A stretch of 52,923 bases of DNA from Candidatus Latescibacterota bacterium (GTDB lineage Bacteria > Latescibacterota > UBA2968 > SICM01), in contig SICM01000009.1 of assembly GCA_009694805.1 (NCBI GenBank), positions 1 through 52,923 on the forward strand, in the 5' to 3' direction. The notes under the pieces are model-generated. The model searched no databases, had not been told where the DNA came from, and worked only from the letters and a program-made list of their open reading frames with translations. The translations under genes and the position numbers were made by a program. This document shows positions 1 through 8,735 of the stretch, one piece after another. Position 1 is the stretch's first letter, and the number at the start of each line of letters is the position of its first letter.

Positions 1-1
1 G

Positions 2-556
2 GAAAACGTCGGCTGTTTTTGTGGAAGCGAAAACGATGTGCTGAAGCGCTTCGTGGGAGCGGCCCAGCAGACGCAGGCTGACGTGATGGTCCGTTCTACT
101 GCGGACTGTCCGCTCATCGATCCTGATACCATGGACGCGGTAATCCGGGAACTTGTAGACCATGCCGCTGAATGCGACTATGCGAGCAATGTCCTCAAGA
201 GAACCTATCCACGTGGCCTAGATGTGGAAGCTATGTTCTGGGATGCCCTGCTCCGCATCGACCGTTTAGCTCAGTCGCAAGCTGCTCGTGAGCACGTTAC
301 CATTGTGCCCCGATCTGAGCGTCCAGAACTCTTTCTCTGTCGGTCTGTTATAGATGATCAGGATAACTCTGATCTGCGCTGGACAGTGGATACAGACATC
401 GATCTCAAATTGATCCGCACTCTTTATGAAACTCTTGAGATTGGTTCACGTCACGTGATTTATCCTGAGATACTGGCGTATGTTCGCACCCATCCAGAAC
501 TGGTCTGTCTGAACGCCGGTGTGGAAACATGGACTCCTACAAGATCGGGCATTTGA
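2..556 (+). CDS. Cytidylyltransferase, SpsF/PseF-like (5' partial)
   Basis: The frame is open to the left edge, so the N-terminus lies outside the window. The visible part begins in the GSENDVLKRF segment, which matches the GSEEDVMDR segment of the complete paralogue at 3180. It continues through a TADCPLIDP motif and a TYPRGLDVE motif, both shared with that paralogue. Enzymes of this family activate a nonulosonic acid or related sugar with CTP to give the CMP-sugar. The next gene starts inside the 3' end of this one, so the two are probably translationally coupled. What is missing is the N-terminal nucleotide-binding segment (the RxxSxRLPGK motif seen in the paralogue). Whether it acts on pseudaminic acid or on a second sugar cannot be told from sequence. 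Confidence 0.85.
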   Translation, partial: ENVGCFCGSENDVLKRFVGAAQQTQADVMVRSTADCPLIDPDTMDAVIRELVDHAAECDYASNVLKRTYPRGLDVEAMFWDALLRIDRLAQSQAAREHVTIVPRSERPELFLCRSVIDDQDNSDLRWTVDTDIDLKLIRTLYETLEIGSRHVIYPEILAYVRTHPELVCLNAGVETWTPTRSGI

Positions 557-2094
557 TTATCCGCGCAGACAGCGGCCCTCGGATCGGAACTGGACACGTG
601 ATGCGCTGTTTGGCCTTGGCGCAACGCTGGCAGGCCTGTGGAGGAAGGTGTACTTTTCTCAGCCGTTGTGAAAGTGAGGCTTTACGTTCCTGGATTGAGT
701 CTGCGGGATTCGATTTTGTTCCACTTTCCGTATCGCACCCCGATTCTTCCGACCTTCGGAAGACGCTATTACTCCTGGGGCAGTTGTCGTCTCTGAACCC
801 CAATGCGCCTCTCTGGCTGATTCTTGATGGCTACTATTTTGACCCGGCCTACCAGCAGGCCATTCGGACAGCAGGCCACCGGCTGCTTGTGATTGATGAC
901 AACGCTCATTTAAAACACTATTGCGCTGATGTCCTTCTGAATCAAAATATCCACGCGGAAAGGCTTGACTACTGTTGTGATCCAGATACACTTTTACTGT
1001 TGGGGACGCGCTATGTACTTCTGAGAAATGAGTTTCTAACTCGGCAGAAATCCCAAACTGACGTTCCTGAAGTTGCCCGCAAAATTCTAATTACTCTGGG
1101 AGGCAGTGACCCTGACAACGTCACCCTCAAAATTGTACACTCACTGCTTCGAATTGAGCAGCCAGACCTGCAGTTCAGGGTCGTGGTCGGGCCAGCCAGC
1201 CCTCACTTTGAATCTCTGCAAAAATCCGTCGACCCCGCGAACTGCAACCTGAGAATACTCACTTCAGTGAAAGACATGCCGGGCCTAATGGCGTGGGCGG
1301 ACGTGACCCTCTCTGCAGGGGGAAGTACCTGCTGGGAGTTGGCTTTCATGGGCGTACCCGTTCTATCCGTTGTGCTGGCGGAAAACCAGAGAGAGATTGT
1401 GAAATATCTGAGTGAATTGGGAGTGGTCGCAGATTTGGACTGCATTTCTCAGGAGCCTGAACAGACTCTGAGTCGACTTTTGTCCCTGATCCACAACCAG
1501 GGCCAGAGGTCACGAATGAGCCGGTTGGGCCGCGCTCTTGTCGACGGAAGAGGGTCTGAAAGAGTGGTCGATTTGCTGACTCCAAAAGATTCGGGCGAAA
1601 GAGACCTGCGTCTTCGTGCGGCCGATCCAAGTGATGCATCACTGATCTGGCAATGGGCAAACGACCCGATTGCACGGGCAAATTCATTTCATCCCGAGAC
1701 AATTCCCTGGGAAGCTCATCTGGATTGGTACGCCCGGAAATTGGGTTCAAACGACACCCGTATCTGGGTCCTGGAGTACCGTAGGGTTCCGGCTGGACAG
1801 ATTCGTTATGACCGCACGAGTTCGGATGTGGCGCAGATCAGCTTCACGGTGGCTCCTCACTACCGTGGAAGAGGATTGGGCACGAAACTTCTGGAGATGT
1901 CCGCGAATATGGCTCGTTTCGAACTTCCAGCTAAATGGATAGAGGGAATCACCTTTGCAGATAATTCGGCTTCAAATCGAGCATTTCTGAAGGCAGGATT
2001 CAAGCAGGTTGCCCGGAAGAAGATTTTAGGCAAAGAATGCCTGGTGTTCAGGCAGCCGTGCTTTCATGCGCATCCAGAGGAGCTGTCCGAGTGA
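529..2094 (+). CDS. PseG-PseH fusion: UDP-sugar hydrolase plus N-acetyltransferase
   Basis: The first ~345 residues look like PseG, the hydrolase that removes UDP from 2,4-diacetamido-trideoxy-altropyranose in pseudaminic acid synthesis: RADSGPRIGTGHVMRC at residues 12-27 and a GGSTCWE segment near residue 264. The last ~165 residues are a GNAT domain like PseH, which N-acetylates the C4 amine one step earlier; an acetyl-CoA loop (RGRGLGT) lies near residue 446. The two steps are consecutive, so the fusion makes biochemical sense. The ATG at 529 lies inside the previous gene. A TTG at 553 that overlaps the previous stop (TTGA) is an alternative start and would give a more typical PseG N-terminus. 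The 3' end overlaps the next gene in a GTGA junction. Confidence 0.9.
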   Translation: MDSYKIGHLIIRADSGPRIGTGHVMRCLALAQRWQACGGRCTFLSRCESEALRSWIESAGFDFVPLSVSHPDSSDLRKTLLLLGQLSSLNPNAPLWLILDGYYFDPAYQQAIRTAGHRLLVIDDNAHLKHYCADVLLNQNIHAERLDYCCDPDTLLLLGTRYVLLRNEFLTRQKSQTDVPEVARKILITLGGSDPDNVTLKIVHSLLRIEQPDLQFRVVVGPASPHFESLQKSVDPANCNLRILTSVKDMPGLMAWADVTLSAGGSTCWELAFMGVPVLSVVLAENQREIVKYLSELGVVADLDCISQEPEQTLSRLLSLIHNQGQRSRMSRLGRALVDGRGSERVVDLLTPKDSGERDLRLRAADPSDASLIWQWANDPIARANSFHPETIPWEAHLDWYARKLGSNDTRIWVLEYRRVPAGQIRYDRTSSDVAQISFTVAPHYRGRGLGTKLLEMSANMARFELPAKWIEGITFADNSASNRAFLKAGFKQVARKKILGKECLVFRQPCFHAHPEELSE

Positions 2095-3146
2095 TTTCTT
2101 TTGTCGAAATCAACGGCCGTCGTATCGGGCCGGGTTACCCGGTATACGTAGTCGCCGAGATGTCGGCCAATCACAATCAGGATTTTCAGCACGCGCTCAA
2201 AATTCTGGAAGCTGCCAAGGAGGCCGGGGCTGATGCCATCAAGCTCCAGACCTACACCCCCGACACGCTGACGATTCCGTGCAACAACCCCTATTTCCGG
2301 ATCGAAGGCACACTGTGGAGTGGGCGAACCCTCTACGACCTATACGAGGAAGCCTATACTCCCTGGGACTGGCAACCCAAGCTGAAAGATGCCGCCTATC
2401 AACTGGGGATAGACCTTTTTTCGACCCCTTTCGATGGCACGGCCGTGGACTTCCTTGAGGACATGGGGATGCTGGCCTTCAAGATCGCTTCATTTGAAAA
2501 TGTGGACTTGCCGTTGTTGCGCAGAGTAGCCAGAACCGGCAAACCGATCATCATTTCCACAGGCATGGCTACTCTGTCCGAAATCGACGAGGCCGTGCGA
2601 ACGCTTCGGGAGGCCGGGTGTCGCCAGATTGCCCTGTTGAAGTGTACCAGCGCTTATCCCGCCCTGCCCGAGGAGATGAACCTGCGCACCATACCGCACC
2701 TTTCCGAGGCGTTTGGAGTGCCTGTTGGGCTATCCGATCATACGCTGGATGTGGCCGTTCCGGTGTCAGCCGTGACCCTGGGGGCATGTATCATAGAGAA
2801 GCATTTCACCTTGTCTCGATCTCAACCTGGTCCGGACAGCGCATTCTCTCTGGAGCCAGACGAGTTCAGGGTGATGGTCGATGCGGTGCGGACCGCTGAA
2901 AAAGCGGTGGGCAAGGTCCACTACGGATTCAGCGAAAAAGAGGCCCAGAGCCGCGTTTTCAGGCGCTCTCTGTTTGTGGTCAAGGATGTAAAATCGAGGG
3001 AGGTATTCACCGAAGAAAACGTGCGGTCCATCCGTCCGGGACATGGGCTCCACACTCGCCACCTTGAGGACGTTCTCGGCAGGCAGGCCAGTCAGGATAT
3101 TTCGGCGGGTACCCCGTTGACGTGGTCTCTGGTCGTAGGGGGGTGA
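2091..3146 (+). CDS. pseI: Pseudaminic acid synthase-like (NeuB/PseI family)
   Basis: The enzyme condenses a 6-deoxy-hexosamine with phosphoenolpyruvate to make a nonulosonic acid. A NeuB-type TIM barrel is recognisable from AEMSANHNQ (residues 22-30) and GADAIKLQTY; KCTSAYP, GLSDHT and EKHFT follow in the order expected for the family. A C-terminal SAF (antifreeze-like) domain starts near residue 290, with SIRPGHGLHT typical of the segment. I chose the GTG that overlaps the upstream stop codon (GTGA) because it gives the normal family length of ~350 residues; an upstream in-frame ATG at 2037 would add 18 residues lying inside the fusion gene. PseI is favoured over NeuB or legionaminic synthase only because of the PseG/PseH neighbours. 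Confidence 0.9.
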   Translation: MISFVEINGRRIGPGYPVYVVAEMSANHNQDFQHALKILEAAKEAGADAIKLQTYTPDTLTIPCNNPYFRIEGTLWSGRTLYDLYEEAYTPWDWQPKLKDAAYQLGIDLFSTPFDGTAVDFLEDMGMLAFKIASFENVDLPLLRRVARTGKPIIISTGMATLSEIDEAVRTLREAGCRQIALLKCTSAYPALPEEMNLRTIPHLSEAFGVPVGLSDHTLDVAVPVSAVTLGACIIEKHFTLSRSQPGPDSAFSLEPDEFRVMVDAVRTAEKAVGKVHYGFSEKEAQSRVFRRSLFVVKDVKSREVFTEENVRSIRPGHGLHTRHLEDVLGRQASQDISAGTPLTWSLVVGG

Positions 3147-3179
3147 GAAGGTTGTTCAATCACTCTTGGAGATCCTGGA

Positions 3180-3929
3180 ATGAAAGTGGTTTGCACCATC
3201 GAAGCGCGCATGCGCTCCACGCGTCTGCCTGGCAAAGTCCTGGTACCGATCATGGGCAGGCCGATGCTAGAGTTGATGATCGAACGCTTGAGGCGGGTCC
3301 GAAGAATCAACGCCATCGTAGTAGCCACAACAGACAACCCAGCCGACCAGCCTATCGAGGATCTCGCGCGCAGTCTTGGAGTCGGCTTCTTCAGGGGCAG
3401 CGAGGAAGACGTGATGGATCGCGTTCTCCGAGCCGCCCGGCAGGCACAGGCGGATGTGATCGTAGAAACGACTGGGGATTGCCCAGTCATCGATCCTGAA
3501 ACCATCGATAGTGTCATCGAAGCGTTTGTGACAAACAACGTGGACTATTGTGCAAATGTCATTGAACGGACCTATCCGCGCGGGATGGACGTAGAAGTCT
3601 TCTGGTATAAGCGTCTTGAGGAGATCGTCCAGCTCACCACTGACCCAACAGACCGTGAACATGTGTCCACCTATTTCTACAAACACGCTGATCGGTATCG
3701 CCGACTCAATCTGGCCAGCTCACTGCCCCCGGATGCCGTGTCATTGCGATTGACGGTGGATACCCCACAGGATCTCGACCTGATTACCCGCATTTACGAG
3801 GCACTGTATCCCAGCAAGAAAGATTTTTCGCTACAGGACATCCTCGGCCTGTTTGAGCGGCATCCTGAACTGAAGGATATCAACAGGGATATCAAGCATA
3901 AATCGGTTTTCAACACGAAGTCTTTATAG
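3180..3929 (+). CDS. Cytidylyltransferase, SpsF/PseF-like (complete)
   Basis: A full-length 249-residue nucleotidyltransferase of the SpsF/acylneuraminate cytidylyltransferase type. The CTP-binding signature RMRSTRLPGKVL is at residues 10-21, followed by GSEEDVMDR, TTGDCPVIDPE and TYPRGMDVE. It is a second copy of the activity encoded by the partial gene at the left edge; the two proteins align through the C-terminal two thirds but are clearly diverged. GGAG lies 7 bases before the ATG. Two CMP-sugar synthetases in one operon suggest either two activated sugars or sub-functionalised duplicates. Confidence 0.9.
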   Translation: MKVVCTIEARMRSTRLPGKVLVPIMGRPMLELMIERLRRVRRINAIVVATTDNPADQPIEDLARSLGVGFFRGSEEDVMDRVLRAARQAQADVIVETTGDCPVIDPETIDSVIEAFVTNNVDYCANVIERTYPRGMDVEVFWYKRLEEIVQLTTDPTDREHVSTYFYKHADRYRRLNLASSLPPDAVSLRLTVDTPQDLDLITRIYEALYPSKKDFSLQDILGLFERHPELKDINRDIKHKSVFNTKSL

Positions 3930-3951
3930 CGCTCCGGACATGGAGGACATG

Positions 3952-5166
3952 ATGGAGTATTGCAAAAAGTGCGTATATCCGCTCAATTCCGCCGTCGAGT
4001 TAAAAATTGACAGTGAGGGCGTGTGCTCCGGTTGCCGCTATTTCGAAGAGATGGACCAGATTAACTGGGGTGAGCGAAAGGAGATTTTGGCAAAGCTTCT
4101 TGAGCCGTTCCGTGATTCGGGAGCAGCCTACGACTGTGTTATTCCGGTCAGCGGCGGAAAGGACAGCCATTATCAGACTTACCTTATTAAGGAAGTATTC
4201 GGTCTAAAACCGCTTCTGGTGACGTTCAACCATATCTGTAGTCCCCTCATCGGCCTGAAAAACATGGCCAATATCGTCGAACGGTTTGGGGTAGATCACG
4301 TCAGATTCAGTCCCAATCCGGTGCTTGTCAAGAAGTTAATGGAATATACCCTGAAGAAAAGGGGAGACGCCTGCTGGTTCTGCCAGGGAGGGGTAGTCAC
4401 GGTGCCCATTCAGACGGCCGTCCAGTACAAAATTCCGTTGATCATCTGGGGCGAACACGGCTGGTCGCACCTTGCCGGAAAGAACAAGCTTTCAGAGATG
4501 GTGGAGTTCTCCGAAGAAGAACGCACCAAGCTTTTTATGAGGGGTCTGACGGTGGAGGAGGTGCTCAGGGACAACCCCGGTATTACGAGGAGGGACATGA
4601 GCTGGCTGGAATATCCAACCTCCGATGAAGTTGAGGCGGTTGGCGTTAAGGGTATCTACCTGGGGAATTACATCCGCTGGGCGCAGAAGGAACTCACGGA
4701 ATTTGTGATCGAGAAGTTCGGTTTCACCACAAGACCCAAGGCAAGAACGTATAATACGTATGCAGATGTGGATTGCCACCTGTGCTCGGGAACAAATGAT
4801 TATCTGAAGTATCTGAAGTTTGGCTATGGAAGAACCACGGATCATGCCAGCCAGGATATCCGCGAAGGACGAATCACTCGCAAGGAGGGCATTCAGCTTG
4901 TTAAGAAATACGACCCTGCCAGGCCTGAGGATCTCGATACTTTCCTGGATGAGCTTGATCTGACCGAAGAAACGTTGATGCACATCATCGAGCCATTCAG
5001 GGACCCGAATGTGTGGGAAAAAAGAGAGGATGGGACGTGGGTCAGGAGGCCTTCGGCAGATATCGATCCTTCGATTGATGCCAGCGGCGCTGAGGAGATT
5101 GAAAAGAGGCTTGGGTTTGTCAAGAACTGGAAATCCGAGGAGGTCGACCCCAACTGGTATTTTTAG
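3952..5166 (+). CDS. N-acetyl sugar amidotransferase (PseA/WbpG/LegG-like)
   Basis: PP-loop ATPase family enzyme that converts an N-acetyl group to acetamidino on a sugar such as pseudaminic acid, using ammonia from a glutaminase partner. An N-terminal zinc-ribbon-like pair (C4xxC7 and C25xxC28), a PP-loop SGGKDS near residue 67, and later CWFC and CHLC pairs fit the family. The start is set at 3952: GGAGG lies 5 bases upstream of it, whereas the in-frame ATG at 3940 overlaps that Shine-Dalgarno. The partner amidotransferase (HisH-like) is not visible here and may lie outside the window. The gene implies an amidino-modified end product. Confidence 0.9.
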   Translation: MEYCKKCVYPLNSAVELKIDSEGVCSGCRYFEEMDQINWGERKEILAKLLEPFRDSGAAYDCVIPVSGGKDSHYQTYLIKEVFGLKPLLVTFNHICSPLIGLKNMANIVERFGVDHVRFSPNPVLVKKLMEYTLKKRGDACWFCQGGVVTVPIQTAVQYKIPLIIWGEHGWSHLAGKNKLSEMVEFSEEERTKLFMRGLTVEEVLRDNPGITRRDMSWLEYPTSDEVEAVGVKGIYLGNYIRWAQKELTEFVIEKFGFTTRPKARTYNTYADVDCHLCSGTNDYLKYLKFGYGRTTDHASQDIREGRITRKEGIQLVKKYDPARPEDLDTFLDELDLTEETLMHIIEPFRDPNVWEKREDGTWVRRPSADIDPSIDASGAEEIEKRLGFVKNWKSEEVDPNWYF

Positions 5167-5284
5167 CTGACCTTCAGTTAGGGGCAGGGTCTATCCTGAA
5201 GTTTTCCTGGTGATTGAAGGCAAAGACTCCGGGATGGCTTTCCGTCAGACTTTTCAAACACAACAGTAACGCCTGGGCGTCGCA

Positions 5285-6061
5285 ATGAAAAGGAAGAAAC
5301 CAGAAGAAATCTCCGGGAGCCTGAGTTCCAGGACAAACACAAAGGAGAATTTCAACTATCTGGAAGAAATGCAGCGCTATTTTGAGGAAAGTATCGGCAC
5401 CCACGCGGAGAAGATGGCGGCTTTCGTGAAGTTTGTTCCGCGGCAGCGGTTGACGGATTTTCTGTCGCTTTATGAGATCTTTCGGAATGTTCTGAATGTT
5501 CAGGGATCTGTTGTGGATTGCGGTGTTTATTTGGGACGCACCTTGATGACCTACGCGCAACTGAGCGCCATCCTGGAGCCTATGAACTACCAGAGAAAGA
5601 TCATAGGGTTTGAAACTTTTAAAGGATTTCTGCGGCTCGACAAGGAGGATGACAAGGGGACACACGATCAAAAAAAAACGGGAGGTTTCAGGGCAGAATC
5701 TTATGATGATCTTGTGAGGTGCATTCGACTATTCGATTCAAACAGATTCCTGAACCACATTCCTAAAGTCGTCTTGGTTAAAGGAGATATCGAAAAGACG
5801 GCGCCCCAGTATCTGGAGGGAAACCCTCATACGGTGGTTAGCCTGCTTTCCCTCGACCTGAGCCTTTATGCTCCGACAAAGGCTGCTCTTAAGGCTTTTC
5901 TACCCCGCATGCCGAAAGGGGCCGTGATTACCTTCGGCGAAATGAACTGCTCCGATTTTTGTGGAGAGGTAACAGCGGTCCTGGAGGAGGTAGGCCTCAG
6001 GAATCTCAGGATTCAGCGTAATCCCTTCGACACCGTGGCTTCATATACCGTTCTGGAATAA
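5285..6061 (+). CDS. TylF/MycF-like SAM-dependent methyltransferase
   Basis: 258 residues. A Rossmann SAM-binding segment VDCGVYLGRTLMTYA followed by IIGFETFKGF is the pattern of TylF/macrocin O-methyltransferase relatives (VECGVxxG followed by DTFxGxP). A conserved-looking SLDLSLYAPTKAAL segment follows. It is the last gene of the nonulosonate cluster and could O-methylate the sugar or a linked residue; that is inference from position. The gene starts 118 bases after the amidotransferase; that gap shows no clear promoter. A weak 7-bp hairpin (6071-6095) follows the stop. Confidence 0.65.
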   Translation: MKRKKPEEISGSLSSRTNTKENFNYLEEMQRYFEESIGTHAEKMAAFVKFVPRQRLTDFLSLYEIFRNVLNVQGSVVDCGVYLGRTLMTYAQLSAILEPMNYQRKIIGFETFKGFLRLDKEDDKGTHDQKKTGGFRAESYDDLVRCIRLFDSNRFLNHIPKVVLVKGDIEKTAPQYLEGNPHTVVSLLSLDLSLYAPTKAALKAFLPRMPKGAVITFGEMNCSDFCGEVTAVLEEVGLRNLRIQRNPFDTVASYTVLE

Positions 6062-6091
6062 CGTCGTAAGACCCGCTCAATGTGAAAAAGC

Positions 6092-6256
6092 GGGTGTGTC
6101 CCATTCAATCTATGCGACATTGGGGTTAAGCATTTGTTTTTAAAATGCTAAGGAAAATTTAGTAGCGCCCCTCTGGGAGCGGTTACTAAATTCCCAAAAA
6201 CCTAAGAATAGAAGACACATAGGTTTACATCTTCGTAGATTAGGTGGGACACACCC
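6092..6256. mobile_element. Small element with terminal inverted repeats (MITE/REP-like)
   Basis: GGGTGTGTCCCA at 6092-6103 is exactly inverted at 6245-6256, and similarity continues inward for about 10 more bases (YYYAATCTAYG in both arms). Two more hairpins lie inside: AGCATT/AATGCT (6129-6149) and an imperfect AATTTAGTA...TACTAAATT pair (6156-6192). No convincing reading frame is present. Terminal repeats, nested palindromes and a length of 165 bases suggest a non-autonomous mobile or REP-associated element. No target-site duplication was identified with confidence. Confidence 0.55.
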
Positions 6257-6561
6257 TTTTTTTAATAATGAAGAAGGACTTCCAGAAAGCTCACCGGTGG
6301 CTTTATATCGCTGTCCTAAAAACTCGCAATTGCTGTGCCAATTTGTCAAATTTATTCATAAGATTAATATTAACAAATATATATAATTTTTTTTGAGAGT
6401 TTTGGTTCTGCGGGGGGGGAAAGCCCAATGCTTATTATGGCAGGACAAAGATATAATGGCAGATTTTTGTGAATGATCTGACAGGATACGGGTTCTTGAA
6501 GGAATTCTATGACGTTTTGGCGGGACGTCTTACGGGTTGTCTCGGAAGGGAGGAGTCGGCA
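6257..6561. other. AT-rich non-coding stretch
   Basis: No credible gene. It contains poly-T and poly-A tracts and an unusually AT-rich core (about 6340-6395), then a G-run at 6412-6419. It separates the lower-GC sugar cluster from the GC-rich housekeeping block and looks like an insertion scar or island boundary. Confidence 0.5.
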
Positions 6562-6596
6562 TAAAAAACCCTCCTCATCTTCAGGATGAGGAGGGT
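6562..6596 (-). terminator. Rho-independent terminator of the sulfur-transfer operon
   Basis: Perfect 12-bp stem, ACCCTCCTCATC (6568-6579) against GATGAGGAGGGT (6585-6596), with a 5-base loop. Read on the minus strand it is followed by TTTTTT. It lies just downstream of the MoeZ-like gene. Confidence 0.85.
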
Positions 6597-6650
6597 GCTG
6601 TCTTTCAGGTTCATGAAGCGGCGGCTAGCTTATGGCTAAGAAATCCGGGA

Positions 6651-7838
6651 TCAGGCAGCCGTGGCCGTGCGGCGCGGGGGGAGGCCGCAGAACTGCTCGT
6701 AATCGATCAGCTCCTTGATCGTCGGATGTTCGCCGCAGACCGGGCAGTCTACATTGCGCCGGACCTTGAGCGTTCGAAAGCTCATCTCCAGGGCGTCATA
6801 GATCAGAAGCCGGCCTACGAGCGGCTGGCCCTGGCCTATGAGGAGCTTGATCACCTCCGTGGCCTGGATGACCCCCACCATGCCGGGCAGGACACCCAGC
6901 ACCCCGGCGTCGGCACAGCTCGGCACCATGCCGGGCGGCGGAGGTTCCGGGTAGAGGCAGCGGTAGCAGGGACCCTCTCCCGGTTTGTAGACCGTGGCCT
7001 GCCCCTCGAACCGGAAGATGCTGCCGTCTACGATCGGTTTCTTCAGGAAGACGCAGGCATCGTTCAACAGATAGCGCGTGGGGAAGTTGTCGCATCCGTT
7101 GACGACAATGTCGTAATCCCGGATGACCTCCATCACATTCTCGGAGGACAGGCGCGTCTGGTAGGGGACGATCCTGCAGCCAGGGTTCAACTCCGACAGG
7201 GTCTCCATCGCGGACTGCGTCTTGGGCCGGCCTACATCGGATGTGCCGTGCAGGACCTGTCGCTGGAGGTTTGAAAGGTCTACGAAGTCCGCGTCCACAA
7301 TGCCGAGGGTCCCCACGCCGGCGGCCGCCAGGTAGAGGGCCGTGGGACATCCGAGTCCCCCCGCGCCGACGAGCAGCACCTTTGCCTCCAGGAGCTTCGC
7401 CTGCCCCTGTTCGCCGACCTCCGGGACCATGAAATGGCGGGAGTAGCGCTGCATCTGTTCCGAGGTGAAGGTCCGCTCTTTGACCGCAGGCAGCCCGGCT
7501 TCCGACCACCCCGTGTATCCATCGGACATGGAGATGACGTTCGTGTAGCCCATCAGCCTGAGGGTCTTGGCCACCAGGGCAGACCGGACGCCGCCGCCGC
7601 AGTAGACCACCATCGGCGTGTCTCGATCGTTGGCGACGTTCTCAATCCGAAGTTCCAAAAACCCCCTCGGGATGTTGATCGCGTCCGGGAGGTGGCCCTC
7701 AATGAACTCCTCACGTTCGCGCACATCCACGACCACCAGGCCCTTCTCCTGCTTCAGCCGGGCGTGGACTTCCTGAGCGGACGCCTCACGGACGCCCTGC
7801 CTGGCCTGGGTGATGATCTGATCCGTCGATGCGCTCAT
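6651..7838 (-). CDS. Rhodanese-ThiF sulfur carrier adenylyltransferase (MoeZ/MoeB-like)
   Basis: A rhodanese domain occupies the first ~125 residues, with VVYCGGGVRS placing the persulfide cysteine at residue 80. It is followed by an E1-like ThiF/MoeB domain with GAGGLG near residue 155 and zinc-binding pairs CYRC and CPVC. Such proteins adenylate the C-terminus of a ubiquitin-like sulfur carrier (MoaD/ThiS type) and can pass sulfur to it. The usual order in MoeZ/MOCS3 is MoeB first; here the rhodanese is N-terminal. The ATG at 7838 has AAGGAG 8 bases upstream, better than an in-frame start 6 codons earlier. It is downstream of an Mrp-type ATPase and a cysteine desulfurase, the likely sulfur source. 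Confidence 0.9.
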   Translation of the reverse strand: MSASTDQIITQARQGVREASAQEVHARLKQEKGLVVVDVREREEFIEGHLPDAINIPRGFLELRIENVANDRDTPMVVYCGGGVRSALVAKTLRLMGYTNVISMSDGYTGWSEAGLPAVKERTFTSEQMQRYSRHFMVPEVGEQGQAKLLEAKVLLVGAGGLGCPTALYLAAAGVGTLGIVDADFVDLSNLQRQVLHGTSDVGRPKTQSAMETLSELNPGCRIVPYQTRLSSENVMEVIRDYDIVVNGCDNFPTRYLLNDACVFLKKPIVDGSIFRFEGQATVYKPGEGPCYRCLYPEPPPPGMVPSCADAGVLGVLPGMVGVIQATEVIKLLIGQGQPLVGRLLIYDALEMSFRTLKVRRNVDCPVCGEHPTIKELIDYEQFCGLPPRRTATAA

Positions 7839-7870
7839 GGGAAAACTCCTTCGCAATCTATGTTTTTACC

Positions 7871-8677
7871 TTATTTCTTCGCCATCACCTGGTCGCGTAT
7901 CCCCTTCGCCATCCGCCTGAACGTCTCGGCCTCTTCCGAATCGGGGACCGAGACGACTATTGGCCTTCCCGCATCGCCTCCCTCGCGGATGGCCGGGTTG
8001 ATCGGGAGCCGGCCGAGCAGCGGGATGTTGAAGCGCCCGCTGATATCCTCCCCTCCACCGCGCCCGAAGACCTCGGTCCGCTCCCCGCAACAGGGACAGG
8101 AGAAATAACTCATGTTCTCGACCACGCCGAGGACCGGGACATTCAGCTTGCGGAACATCTCCACGCCCCGGCGGACGTCCTCCAGGGCCACGTCCTGCGG
8201 GGTGGTGACGATGATTGCCCCGCTCACGGAGGCGGACTGAACCAGCGTCAGCGAGGCGTCGCCAGTCCCCGGAGGCATGTCGATCACCAGGAAATCGAGC
8301 TCTCCCCAGGCCACCTCGACCATGAACTTCTGGATCATCTGCCCCACGAGCGGCCCCCGCCAGACGACAGGCGTCTGCTCGTTGGCGATCAGGCCGATGG
8401 ACATGAATCGGATGCCGTGACGGTCCGTGGGGACGATCTTGCCATTGGCCATGGGGGGCGGCGTGTTCACGCCCATCATGATATGGATGCTGGGGCCGTA
8501 GATGTCCGCGTCCAGCAGGCCGACGGCGGCGCCGGTCCCGGCCAGGGCCACGGCCAGGTTGGCGCTGACGGTCGATTTCCCGACTCCCCCCTTGCAGCTC
8601 GCCACGGCGATCACGCTCCGGACATTCGGGAGGAGGTTGCGATGTTCTACGGTGCGGATCGGTGGAACGCTCGGCAT
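7871..8677 (-). CDS. Mrp/NBP35-family Fe-S cluster carrier ATPase (ApbC)
   Basis: A deviant Walker A motif, CKGGVGKST, sits at residues 28-36, followed by DADIYGPS, DMPPGTGD and a CPCCGE cluster-binding segment, all hallmarks of Mrp/ApbC. These ATPases carry and transfer Fe-S clusters. It lacks the N-terminal MIP18/DUF59 domain found in E. coli Mrp. It lies between iscS and the MoeZ-like gene and is probably co-transcribed. No Shine-Dalgarno is visible before the ATG; a heptamer array occupies that space. Confidence 0.95.
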   Translation of the reverse strand: MPSVPPIRTVEHRNLLPNVRSVIAVASCKGGVGKSTVSANLAVALAGTGAAVGLLDADIYGPSIHIMMGVNTPPPMANGKIVPTDRHGIRFMSIGLIANEQTPVVWRGPLVGQMIQKFMVEVAWGELDFLVIDMPPGTGDASLTLVQSASVSGAIIVTTPQDVALEDVRRGVEMFRKLNVPVLGVVENMSYFSCPCCGERTEVFGRGGGEDISGRFNIPLLGRLPINPAIREGGDAGRPIVVSVPDSEEAETFRRMAKGIRDQVMAKK

Positions 8678-8685
8678 GATAAATA

Positions 8686-8730
8686 GCGTGAAGCGTGAAG
8701 CGTATCTCGTGATGCGAGATACGAGATACG
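8686..8730. repeat. Heptamer array 1
   Basis: AGCGTGA-type words (GCGTGAA x2) then TATCTCG and its complement CGAGATA x2, all with period 7. It fills the gap between iscS and the Mrp gene. The same two words recur in the array at 28844. Confidence 0.8.
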
Positions 8731-8735
8731 GTCCT

